Below, piece after piece: positions 1 to 7,005 of a stretch of DNA of 10,681 bases. The stretch comes from Cyclobacteriaceae bacterium (GTDB taxonomy: Bacteria > Bacteroidota > Bacteroidia > Cytophagales > Cyclobacteriaceae). The stretch is taken from positions 1 through 10,681 of the forward strand of contig JANYDR010000546.1 of assembly GCA_025363495.1 (NCBI GenBank), read 5' to 3'. How positions within the stretch are numbered: the stretch's first letter is position 1; each line of letters opens with the position of its first letter. A program made the translations under genes and the position numbers. Below the pieces are notes generated by a model, which made no database searches, was not told the DNA's origin, and saw only the letters and a list, made by a program, of their open reading frames with translations.

Positions 1-986
1 GTAAAATTTCGCCCGCTGTGCTTGACGCCATCTTACATTCAGATCTGCCCAAAGCAAAATTTCCTTCATTACTTGTCGGCAACGAATCTAAAGATGATGC
101 TGCCGTCTACGATCTTGGAAATGGTACTTGCATTGTAAGCACCACTGATTTTTTCATGCCAATCGTAGATGATCCGTTTACATTCGGAGCGATTGCTTCT
201 GTGAATGCCATCAGCGACGTGTACGCCATGGGTGGGAAACCTTTTATGGCAATCGCAATTCTTGGCTGGCCAATCAATACGCTTCCGGCCGAAGTAGCAA
301 AAGAAGTATTGGAGGGTAGCAGGAAAATTTGTGCTGAAGCAGGCATTCCACTCGCGGGCGGCCATAGTATTGATTGTCCTGAGCCCGTTTTCGGATTGGC
401 GGTCACGGGTCAATTATCGAAGGAACATCTCAAAAGAAATGACACGGCAAAGTCAGGTTCATCACTTTATCTCACTAAACCACTCGGTATAGGCATTGTA
501 ACAACTGCGCAAAAGAAGGGGATCGTGAGTGAAGAACATTTAAAGAAAGCGGTAGACACTATGCTGACATTAAATTCTATCGGAGCTGAATTTGGCCAAC
601 TCCCTTTTGTAAATGCGATGACGGACGTAACAGGTTTTGGTTTACTTGGCCATTTGTGTGAAATGTGTGAGGGAAGCAATCTTACTGCTGAGATAGAATT
701 CAATAACGTACCGAAGTTCGATTTCCTGGATACGTACATTAACCAGAAATCAATGCCAGGTGGTACTCAGCGAAATTGGGATAGTTATGGCAGAAAGATT
801 AGTCCGATAGAGAAAGACAGAATACGAATCATTCTTGCTGATCCTCAAACCAGTGGAGGCTTATTAGTTTCTGTCGATGAAGCAAGGGCAACTGAGTTTG
901 AGCATTTTGCGAAAATGAGAGGTCATGAACTTAAATCGTTCGGACGACTGGTTCCAAAATCTGAGTACGTGGTTTACGTTAAGTAA
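1..986 (+). CDS. selD: Selenide, water dikinase (selenophosphate synthase), 5'-truncated by window edge
   Basis: SelD makes selenophosphate, the selenium donor for selenocysteine and 2-selenouridine tRNA, from selenide and ATP in the cytoplasm. The reading frame is open from base 3 and starts K-I-S-P-A-V-L-D, which continues the family's N-terminal G-C-G-C-K-I-S-P motif. Bases 1-2 (gt) fit the end of a TGT Cys codon, the second Cys of that motif. The GTG at 18 is therefore an internal Val, not the start. About 327 codons are visible against roughly 347 in E. coli SelD, so only about 20 N-terminal residues are missing, including the catalytic Cys or Sec position. Conserved blocks seen are the ATP/Mg-binding DDAAVYDLGNG and TTDFFMP, then NAISDVYAMGGKP, AGGHSID, MTDVTGFGLLGH and DPQTSGGLL near the C-terminus. 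It ends in TAA with no frameshift. Confidence in the family is very high. Confidence 0.97.
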   Translation, partial: KISPAVLDAILHSDLPKAKFPSLLVGNESKDDAAVYDLGNGTCIVSTTDFFMPIVDDPFTFGAIASVNAISDVYAMGGKPFMAIAILGWPINTLPAEVAKEVLEGSRKICAEAGIPLAGGHSIDCPEPVFGLAVTGQLSKEHLKRNDTAKSGSSLYLTKPLGIGIVTTAQKKGIVSEEHLKKAVDTMLTLNSIGAEFGQLPFVNAMTDVTGFGLLGHLCEMCEGSNLTAEIEFNNVPKFDFLDTYINQKSMPGGTQRNWDSYGRKISPIEKDRIRIILADPQTSGGLLVSVDEARATEFEHFAKMRGHELKSFGRLVPKSEYVVYVK

Positions 987-1021
987 TACAAAAACAATTC
1001 TACTTTCTCCCTATGTTTTCC

Positions 1022-1081
1022 ATGTTCCTATGTGGTTAAAAATGCGCCGGAAAAGAAAAAAATTGAACCACATAGGAACAT
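1022..1081. repeat. Perfect 16-bp inverted repeat in the selD downstream spacer
   Basis: The left arm atgttcctatgtggtt (1022-1037) is exactly the reverse complement of the right arm at 1066-1081, with a 28-base A-rich loop between. A further partial copy, ctatgtt at 1011-1017, precedes the left arm and also matches the right end (1077-1083). It could form an RNA hairpin at the end of selD, but no T-run follows it, so a simple intrinsic terminator is not supported. The ctatgt/accacatag wording looks like a dispersed Bacteroidota intergenic repeat; this is from memory. The rest of the 987-1196 spacer shows no gene. Confidence 0.85.
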
Positions 1082-1196
1082 AGTAAATATAGAGTACTAA
1101 GTTATTGCCACACAAATCATTTACAACGGTATTTATACAAAATAGCCAACGTGTTTGTATTCAATTTCTCATCTTTGGTTGATTCAACTATTCACC

Positions 1197-4100
1197 ATGA
1201 TTAGAATTAGAATTCTTTTACTGTTTGTTTTCTCTATCAATCTCGTTACCACGCTCCAAGCTCAGAAGATTGATTTCAAACAATTTAAAAACTTAAAGAT
1301 CAGAAATGTTGGCCCCGCCAATATGAGCGGACGTATTACAGCGATTGATGTTCTTCAAAGCAACACAAATATTATGTACATAGGCGCTGCTTCGGGAGGT
1401 GTCTGGAAATCAGAGAACGGGGGCTCTGCATGGGTAAGTATTTTTGATGACAGTCCAACAGTGAATATTGGTGCGGTGACGATAGATCAACGGAATCCTT
1501 CTACGATATGGGTGGGCACAGGTGAGGGCAATCCAAGGAATTCGATCAATCTTGGGTTGGGAATGTTTAAAAGTACAGATGCAGGTAAAACATGGAAGCG
1601 TGCCGGTCTTGAGAACTCCAGGACTATTCATCGCATCATAGTTGATCCGACCAACTCTGACGTAGTTTTTGCTGGCGTTATGGGTGACCCGTTTACTCCC
1701 GGAAAAGAAAGAGGTCTTTATAAAACGATCGATGGTGGTAAGTCATGGTCCCTTATTTTATTCACCAACGATCAATCGGGTGTAGCAGATCTGGTGATGG
1801 ATCCATTCAACCCCAATAAACTTTTTGCGACCTTGTTTGAGCATCATCGCACTCCTTACAGCTTTACATCAGGCGGACCAGGATCGGGTTTGTTCATGAC
1901 GCTAGATGGCGGGAAGAATTGGAGAAAGTTAGGTGTTGAAAATGGTCTACCAGCCGGAGAACTCGGACGTATTGGAATTGCGATTGCTCGCAGCAATATA
2001 AACAGAGTTTATGCAAAAGTAGAAGCAACAAAGAATGCGCTTTACATAAGCAATGACGGTGGACTTCATTGGCAAATGATTAATGACAATCCCGCCTTTA
2101 CGAACAACCGACCATTTTATTTTCAGGACCTTGCTGTCGACACCAAAGATGAAAACCGGCTTTATAATATTTATCAGCCCCTTACAGTGAGTGAAGACGG
2201 TGGGAAGAGTTTTATTTCCACACCAATGATTCCTGCCGATGAAACGAAAGGTATTCATGCCGATTTTCATGCATTTTGGATTGACCCCAATGACCCAACA
2301 TTTTTTATCATTGGAGGTGATGGCGGTATTGGTATCACGCACGACAAAGGCAAGAGCTGGTACTTTGCTGAATCGATTCCAGTAGGACAATTTTATCACA
2401 TCAACGTTGACAACGATCGCCCTTACAATGTTTATGGCGGATTACAAGATAATGGAAACTGGTCGGGACCTGGATATGTATGGAGACGGGGTGGTATCCG
2501 CACGTTGTACTGGCAATACCTGGTGGGTGGAGACGGATTTTACATTTCACCTGATTCAGCCAACTCGCGGTACGGTTATGGCACTTCGCAAAACGGGGAG
2601 CTCTACAGGTATGATAAGTTAACAGGTTATTATTTAAATATTCGTCCTCCCGCTCCTGATATAAAAACCCGGTTACGTTTCAATTGGAATGCAGGCTTTG
2701 CTCAGGACCCTACGAATAGTGCAACTGCTTATTACGGTAGTCAGTTCCTTCACAAAACTACCGACAAGGGCGTAACCTGGCAGATCATTTCTCCAGATCT
2801 CACAACAAATAATCCACAACATCAAAAACAAGACTATGGTGGTTTGACCATCGATGCATCTGGTGCGGAATTCTATAATTCGATTTTAAGTATTGCACCC
2901 AGCGCGATAGATAAAAAAGTTATTTGGATTGGAACAGATGATGGGAATGTACAGTTGACAAAAGATGGTGGAAAAACCTGGAGCAACCTTACGGCTAATC
3001 TGAGAGACTTGCCCAAGGAAAGCTGGATTGCTCAAATAAGAGCATCACGTTATCATGCCGGTGAAGCTTTTTTAGTTGCTAATAACTATCGCAAAGGTGA
3101 TTACAGTCCTTACATCTATCGCACAAAGGATTTCGGTGTAACCTGGGAACGCATAATGGACGCGACAAAAGTAAATGGTTATGCGCTTACTGTAATTCAG
3201 GATCCCGTAGAGCCTAAGCTAATTTTTGCGGGAACTGAAAATGGCTTATGGATTAGTATCGATGATGGAAAAACATGGGAACAATTCCGAAATGGGTTCC
3301 CATCAGTTTCAACAATGGATCTGACTATTCAAGAGCGTGAATCAGCATTGATCGTCGGGACGTTTGGTCGCTCGATCTGGATCATGGATGATTTAATGAC
3401 ATTAAGAAAAGTAGCGCGGGAAGGATTGCGAAAAGAATTGATTGCTTATCCACTTACAGAGGCCGTTCAAATGAAAGGGCTTTTCATTAATCCTCCGGGA
3501 AATATCTGGACAGGCTTTCACACAACATTTGAAGGAGAGAATCGTCCGTTTAGAGTGGCGCTTATTCCATTTTATGTAAAATCTATTGCTGCTGGTGGCG
3601 AAAAGGAAAAGAAGATTCTAACAGGCAACGTCTACAATCCAGCGAAAGAATTGATTCGAACCCTAACACTGACAAAAATTGATACAGGATTGAATTACTT
3701 GTCATGGGGTCTTGACGAAACGGCGGCACGATTGTCAGGATCAGATGATGAACAAGAAGTTAAAAGCCTTCCGGTGCTGCCGGGGAAATACAAAATCACT
3801 CTTTCCTATAACGGTGAGAAAGACTCGACAGAAGTTACGGTTATACCTGATCCAAGGTATAACTATTCTCAGGAGGTGGAGGAGTCGATCCATGCGGCTC
3901 GTAAGCGACTGGACAAAACAATTGGAAAGCTTTCTATTGTACTTAATCAGATTAAGAGAAGCAATGAAGAAGTCGACAGCGTCCTGATTCAGTTGAAGGA
4001 CATCAAAGGATCAAAAGCTGAAGAGTTACGAAAGACAGGGTTGGTAATGAAGGACTCTCTTAAAAATCTTCGCGAAAAAGCATTCGGTAAACGACCAGCA

Positions 4101-4340
4101 AAACAAGTTGGTGCCTGGAGTTCGTTTCAGGTGACAGCAGTTTCAAAAATCAGTGATGCTTCCGATGCATTACGAGGAAGAACATATAAGCCGTCTCGTC
4201 AGGATATTGAGTTGATCGAACAGGCGGAGAAATTAACGAGTGAATTTCTTAAAGAATCGGACATTTTTTTCTCCAGGCAATGGCCTGCAGTCCATAAAAA
4301 AATAGAAGCGGCCCATAAAACCTGGCTCCCTAAGAAATAA
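1197..4340 (+). CDS. Secreted Asp-box (BNR/sortilin-like) beta-propeller protein with FlgD-like and helical C-terminal regions
   Basis: A 1047-residue exported protein of the group usually auto-named 'glycosyl hydrolase', 'sortilin' or 'WD40/YVTN/BNR-like repeat protein'. I chose ATG 1197 over the in-frame TTG at 1155 because it begins a clean signal peptide: Met-Ile-Arg-Ile-Arg, a hydrophobic core and a likely cut after LQA before QKIDF. Eleven Asp-box-like motifs of the S/T-x-D-x-G-x-x-W type follow at about residues 72, 126, 177, 235, 285, 332, 381, 521, 588, 643 and 687; the one at 332 ends in Phe instead of Trp. This implies two propeller units joined by a linker. Residues about 812-886 (VYNPAKELIRTL, GLNYLSWGL, LPGKYKITL) resemble a FlgD-like Ig fold. 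Residues about 890-1046 are charged and helical. No enzymatic residues can be assigned; binding, or processing of an unknown glycan or protein ligand, are both possible. No Por-type sorting domain is visible at the C-terminus. Confidence 0.9.
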   Translation: MIRIRILLLFVFSINLVTTLQAQKIDFKQFKNLKIRNVGPANMSGRITAIDVLQSNTNIMYIGAASGGVWKSENGGSAWVSIFDDSPTVNIGAVTIDQRNPSTIWVGTGEGNPRNSINLGLGMFKSTDAGKTWKRAGLENSRTIHRIIVDPTNSDVVFAGVMGDPFTPGKERGLYKTIDGGKSWSLILFTNDQSGVADLVMDPFNPNKLFATLFEHHRTPYSFTSGGPGSGLFMTLDGGKNWRKLGVENGLPAGELGRIGIAIARSNINRVYAKVEATKNALYISNDGGLHWQMINDNPAFTNNRPFYFQDLAVDTKDENRLYNIYQPLTVSEDGGKSFISTPMIPADETKGIHADFHAFWIDPNDPTFFIIGGDGGIGITHDKGKSWYFAESIPVGQFYHINVDNDRPYNVYGGLQDNGNWSGPGYVWRRGGIRTLYWQYLVGGDGFYISPDSANSRYGYGTSQNGELYRYDKLTGYYLNIRPPAPDIKTRLRFNWNAGFAQDPTNSATAYYGSQFLHKTTDKGVTWQIISPDLTTNNPQHQKQDYGGLTIDASGAEFYNSILSIAPSAIDKKVIWIGTDDGNVQLTKDGGKTWSNLTANLRDLPKESWIAQIRASRYHAGEAFLVANNYRKGDYSPYIYRTKDFGVTWERIMDATKVNGYALTVIQDPVEPKLIFAGTENGLWISIDDGKTWEQFRNGFPSVSTMDLTIQERESALIVGTFGRSIWIMDDLMTLRKVAREGLRKELIAYPLTEAVQMKGLFINPPGNIWTGFHTTFEGENRPFRVALIPFYVKSIAAGGEKEKKILTGNVYNPAKELIRTLTLTKIDTGLNYLSWGLDETAARLSGSDDEQEVKSLPVLPGKYKITLSYNGEKDSTEVTVIPDPRYNYSQEVEESIHAARKRLDKTIGKLSIVLNQIKRSNEEVDSVLIQLKDIKGSKAEELRKTGLVMKDSLKNLREKAFGKRPAKQVGAWSSFQVTAVSKISDASDALRGRTYKPSRQDIELIEQAEKLTSEFLKESDIFFSRQWPAVHKKIEAAHKTWLPKK

Positions 4341-4369
4341 ATGATGAATTAGTTTACTTAATGACCGTG

Positions 4370-4561
4370 TTATGCTTCTTCCGGGACAATAACCCACATC
4401 ACAGCATAGGTTATTAAAACAGGAATAAGCGCAGTAACAAAGCAAATAATAACGACGCCTACTCTTACCAATGAAGAGTCCAGGCCAGTGAATTTTGCAA
4501 GGCCTCCACATACTCCGGAAATCATGCGATCGGTTTTTGATCTGGTTAATTTCTTTTCCAT
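4370..4561 (-). CDS. PspC-domain small membrane protein
   Basis: A 63-residue protein made of essentially one PspC domain. Its N-terminal half carries the hallmark R-S-x-x-D-R-M-I-S-G-V-C-G-G-L-A stretch (residues 8-22), followed by a single hydrophobic segment at about 33-59. PspC in enterobacteria is an inner-membrane part of the phage-shock response, but stand-alone PspC proteins of this size are common in Bacteroidota and their role is mostly untested. The start codon lies one base past the stop of the upstream oxidoreductase gene, so the two are almost certainly translated from one mRNA. It converges with the Asp-box gene, with only 29 bases between the stops and no clear terminator hairpin. 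The envelope-stress role is inferred from the domain alone. Confidence 0.92.
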   Translation of the reverse strand: MEKKLTRSKTDRMISGVCGGLAKFTGLDSSLVRVGVVIICFVTALIPVLITYAVMWVIVPEEA

Positions 4562-4562
4562 G

Positions 4563-5624
4563 TTAAGCGTCTTTTCTTTTTGTCGTTTCTATTTCAAAAA
4601 CTAAGTCTGCTCCATATGCCATAGACGGAGTCTGATATCCGGCCTTGAAATTGCCACTAAGGATTTTTTCAGAGATGAGGACAGCAGTTTTAGCCGTAAG
4701 CAAGTAACCACTAATTGTTTCAAGTCTGCTCACGCATTCTTTCCCACTATCATCCCAGGTTTTGCCCCAGAGATAACTTCTGCCACCGTGGAGTTTCTCG
4801 TCGCTGGGTCCTGCGGGCTGTTTGTCAATCTTTTTTAACATGAACTTTTTTACCCACCGCATCCGCAGAAGCCAGTTAAGATAATTACTTCTTTTTGCGT
4901 TGCTGATCATGCTGGCAGTAGCGCCGGTGTATACTTCAATATTGGGAATGCCAGTGCTTCTCCATGCTGTAGAGATGTCCCCCCATGGGATGCACAATGT
5001 CAAAGTTTTGAATGAGCCGAAATCTATCTCCATTGATTTTGAACCCATCGGGATGGAAACAAGCTTTCCATTTTGGCGAATAAAGCAACCATCGCCCAAA
5101 CCTTCCGTCATACTTTTTTTGGTGCCGCGTGACAGGCCTCCTTTTGACATGGTGAATGCCAATTGTAAATGAGTAGCTGAAGGCAGTCTGTTTTTTAAAT
5201 GCAACGCGAGGCAATCTGAAGGCACCACATCAAAACCCACTCCCGGCATTATTGTGAGATTCTTTTCTTTGGCTTGCTGATCCAATAATGGAAGTGATTC
5301 AAAAACCTGGTATTCCCCTGTAATATCAGTGTAGTGTGTTCCGGTAGCAAGGCAAGCTTCACTCATCGCCTTTGCCGTATGACGAAAAGGTCCGCCACAA
5401 TGAATGACAATGGCGGCAGGCTCCAGCAATTTTTTTAACCCGGCCAGATCATCACTTGCTACTACTTTATAAGGATAACCTGATTGTTCACTTTGCTTTT
5501 TAAGAGATTGCTCATTTCTTCCAGCAAGAACGACTTCTAGATTTTTACTCTTGCATTCATTGACAATAAGCTTACCGGTATAACCATAAGAACCGTACAC
5601 AACAATCAGCGATGAATTTTTCAC
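4563..5624 (-). CDS. Saccharopine dehydrogenase-like NAD(P)-dependent oxidoreductase (trans-acting enoyl reductase type)
   Basis: A 353-residue protein with an N-terminal Rossmann fold: beta strand SLIVVYG, the glycine motif G-S-Y-G-Y-T-G at residues 11-17, and VVLAGRN at 31-37, which ends the second strand with an Arg suggesting NADP preference. The next block, AAIVIHCGGPF followed by THYTDITGE, is typical of the saccharopine dehydrogenase NADP-binding family and its relatives, including mycobacterial trans-acting enoyl reductases. The length (about 350) fits stand-alone members better than true lysine-pathway saccharopine dehydrogenases, and there are no lysine genes nearby. The substrate is unknown; a lipid or keto-acid reduction is possible but unproven. 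The next gene (PspC) starts one base after the stop. A perfect 14-bp palindrome lies 77 bases upstream of its start. Confidence 0.88.
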   Translation of the reverse strand: MKNSSLIVVYGSYGYTGKLIVNECKSKNLEVVLAGRNEQSLKKQSEQSGYPYKVVASDDLAGLKKLLEPAAIVIHCGGPFRHTAKAMSEACLATGTHYTDITGEYQVFESLPLLDQQAKEKNLTIMPGVGFDVVPSDCLALHLKNRLPSATHLQLAFTMSKGGLSRGTKKSMTEGLGDGCFIRQNGKLVSIPMGSKSMEIDFGSFKTLTLCIPWGDISTAWRSTGIPNIEVYTGATASMISNAKRSNYLNWLLRMRWVKKFMLKKIDKQPAGPSDEKLHGGRSYLWGKTWDDSGKECVSRLETISGYLLTAKTAVLISEKILSGNFKAGYQTPSMAYGADLVFEIETTKRKDA

Positions 5625-5700
5625 AGAAAATTAATTTTAGTTTTAGAACCTTTTCATCGGTATAGATCAACATAAGATGAGTACCATGTTTTCCTATGAG

Positions 5701-5714
5701 TTTGAATATTCAAA
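5701..5714. repeat. Perfect 14-bp palindrome between two minus-strand genes
   Basis: The sequence tttgaatattcaaa equals its own reverse complement and abuts the stop codon of the small membrane protein gene (stop at 5717-5715). It sits about 77 bases upstream of the oxidoreductase start, where a dimeric regulator could bind. It is AT-rich, so chance occurrence is quite possible, and the hairpin it could form in RNA would be too weak for a terminator. Confidence 0.5.
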
Positions 5715-6131
5715 TTATTTTGCCCTTTCGACCCCGGTCGCAAAATATTTTGTCTCACCTCTCCATGGAAACTGCGCAAACCTTTTCTTGAAATGCAGAT
5801 TTACTCTTTCGCCGCTTAACGCAACTTCCTCCAGTGTTTTTATAATTTCTGTTTGATGCCCCTCTACGGAAAAATCAAAAGACTCTGCAATGGGACTTGC
5901 GCCCTTCAGTGCTCCGAAAGTGTCGAGATTTAATTTGCCCTCGTATGTTTTAAAAATGATTCCTTTTTCGCTGATGCGGAGGACTTTCCCTGCCATTACT
6001 CCACTTTCAAATGTGGCGAAGTAGAGGAAAGCGAATACAGCTATCCCGATAATAAGAGAGATGACAAGGATTCTTTTTATCATGCTAATGGTTTTTCGTT
6101 TTACTTTTTGACCGAAGTTCTCGTTTTCCAT
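5715..6131 (-). CDS. Small single-pass membrane protein of the family often mislabelled '6-phosphogluconate dehydrogenase'
   Basis: A 138-residue protein with a basic, cytosolic-looking N-terminus, one transmembrane segment at about residues 20-40, and a soluble C-terminal domain. That domain contains V-M-x-I/L-S-like MAGKVLRISEKGIIFKTYEGKLNL (residues 46-69 in part), EEVALSGERVNLHFK and FPWRGETKYF. From memory these blocks mark a small Bacteroidota-wide family carried in databases as '6-phosphogluconate dehydrogenase'. It is far too short for that enzyme and has no nucleotide-binding glycine motif, so the name should not be copied. Its start lies two bases beyond the lgt stop, so it is translationally linked to lgt. 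The function is unknown; a role in envelope or lipoprotein biogenesis is a guess from context only. Confidence 0.85.
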   Translation of the reverse strand: MENENFGQKVKRKTISMIKRILVISLIIGIAVFAFLYFATFESGVMAGKVLRISEKGIIFKTYEGKLNLDTFGALKGASPIAESFDFSVEGHQTEIIKTLEEVALSGERVNLHFKKRFAQFPWRGETKYFATGVERAK

Positions 6132-6133
6132 AG

Positions 6134-6916
6134 TTATTGCCCTTTAGAGACACCCAATTTAGCGTTTCTGAGCTTAACATAGAAGAACAAGGCCCCGCCA
6201 ATTATCAGCAAAGAGATGAATTGTGAAGTCGATAGATAATTCTGGATAAGAAATCCACGGTCAATATCGCCCCTGAAAATTTCTATTATGCCTCTTCCCA
6301 CGGCATACATGATGAGGTAAATCAGAAAAAGCTGTCCATCAAATTGTTTTTTATTCTTTAGAAAGAGTAAGACTAAGAGAATAAAGAAGATGAATCCAGC
6401 CTCGTATAATTGAGTTGGATGAAGCGGGGTGTTCAGCGGATCAGCCTGGCACACAGGACTGGTGAATATTACTCCGAAGATGCTATCAGTAGGTTTTCCG
6501 TAACAACATCCAGCCATGAAGCAACCAATGCGACCGCATGTATGAAGAATGCATGTTACAATTGCCATCACGTCAAGCATCGGCCATAGCGGGACTTTAT
6601 TTTTTCTAAAAAACCACAGCATCAGTGGAATAACTGTCAGGAGCGATCCGTAAAAAACAAAACCACTTCCGGATAAAAGCTTTGATGGATTTGAAGTGTA
6701 GTAAGGAATGTCTTCAAAGATTATGAAAAGTTTTCCACCTACGACGGCTGAGATTACAATCAATAAAAAAAGCGAATTGGATTGATCGAATGTGAGGCCA
6801 AATTGTCTTTTGCCCTGAACGGCCATGTATATAAAGCCAGATATCGCACCGACCGCTATACAAAAACCGTAGGTGTAAATTGTAAAAGATCCGATTTCAA
6901 AGAGTATTGGATGCAT
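6134..6916 (-). CDS. lgt: Phosphatidylglycerol-prolipoprotein diacylglyceryl transferase
   Basis: Lgt is the inner-membrane enzyme that moves diacylglycerol from phosphatidylglycerol to the lipobox Cys of prolipoproteins, the first step of lipoprotein maturation. The 260-residue product has about seven hydrophobic segments and starts MHPILFEIGSFTIYTYGF, typical of the family, with Tyr16 near the position of the essential E. coli Tyr26. The signature region is present as G-R-I-G-C-F-M-A-G-C-C-Y-G (residues 128-140), followed by HPTQLYEA (166-173) and E-I-F-R (212-215), the last matching the essential C-terminal Arg of E. coli. Compared with E. coli by eye, the Asn of GRIGN is Cys132 here and the His of FHGG is Tyr89. 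This Cys-rich form is, as I recall, usual in Bacteroidota and some other phyla. The gene sits 89 bases downstream of frr and leads directly into the small membrane protein gene. Confidence 0.95.
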   Translation of the reverse strand: MHPILFEIGSFTIYTYGFCIAVGAISGFIYMAVQGKRQFGLTFDQSNSLFLLIVISAVVGGKLFIIFEDIPYYTSNPSKLLSGSGFVFYGSLLTVIPLMLWFFRKNKVPLWPMLDVMAIVTCILHTCGRIGCFMAGCCYGKPTDSIFGVIFTSPVCQADPLNTPLHPTQLYEAGFIFFILLVLLFLKNKKQFDGQLFLIYLIMYAVGRGIIEIFRGDIDRGFLIQNYLSTSQFISLLIIGGALFFYVKLRNAKLGVSKGQ

Positions 6917-6918
6917 TT

Positions 6919-6999
6919 GTTATCCTTGAATCGTTGATGGTTATCCGTGATTACTCTTACGGTTGTGGGGTGCTTTTCGGTTAACGATTAACAGATAAC
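6919..6999. repeat. Imperfect 20-bp hairpin built of seven-base units between frr and lgt
   Basis: Bases 6919-6938 pair with 6980-6999: 15 Watson-Crick pairs, 2 G-T pairs and 3 mismatches around a 41-base loop. The arms read in seven-base steps (gttatcc, ttgaatc, gttgatg, gttatcc on the left; ggttaac, gattaac, agataac on the right). The element fills almost all of the frr-lgt spacer and ends two bases before the lgt start codon, so it lies in the mRNA leader of lgt if the genes are co-transcribed. Confidence 0.65.
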
Positions 7000-7005
7000 G
7001 TTTTA

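Noticed and set aside
18..20. GTG as the start of the selD reading frame
   Set aside because: The frame is open from base 3 and reads K-I-S-P-A-V, the conserved continuation of the SelD N-terminal motif. This GTG is the internal Val and the true start lies before the window.
1170..1177. CATCTTTG resembling a -7 box for the Asp-box gene
   Set aside because: The nearest upstream TTG is only 12 bases away, and the spacing to ATG 1197 is very short.
1155..1196. TTG at 1155 as start of the Asp-box protein
   Set aside because: It would put 14 extra residues before a well-formed signal peptide. ATG 1197 gives the classic basic-hydrophobic-cut layout.
1947..2399. 150-codon open frame antisense to the Asp-box gene, and similar antisense frames across selD, frr and rocD
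   Set aside because: Each lies wholly within a well-supported gene, has no recognisable motif and shows composition expected from the reverse of a coding strand.
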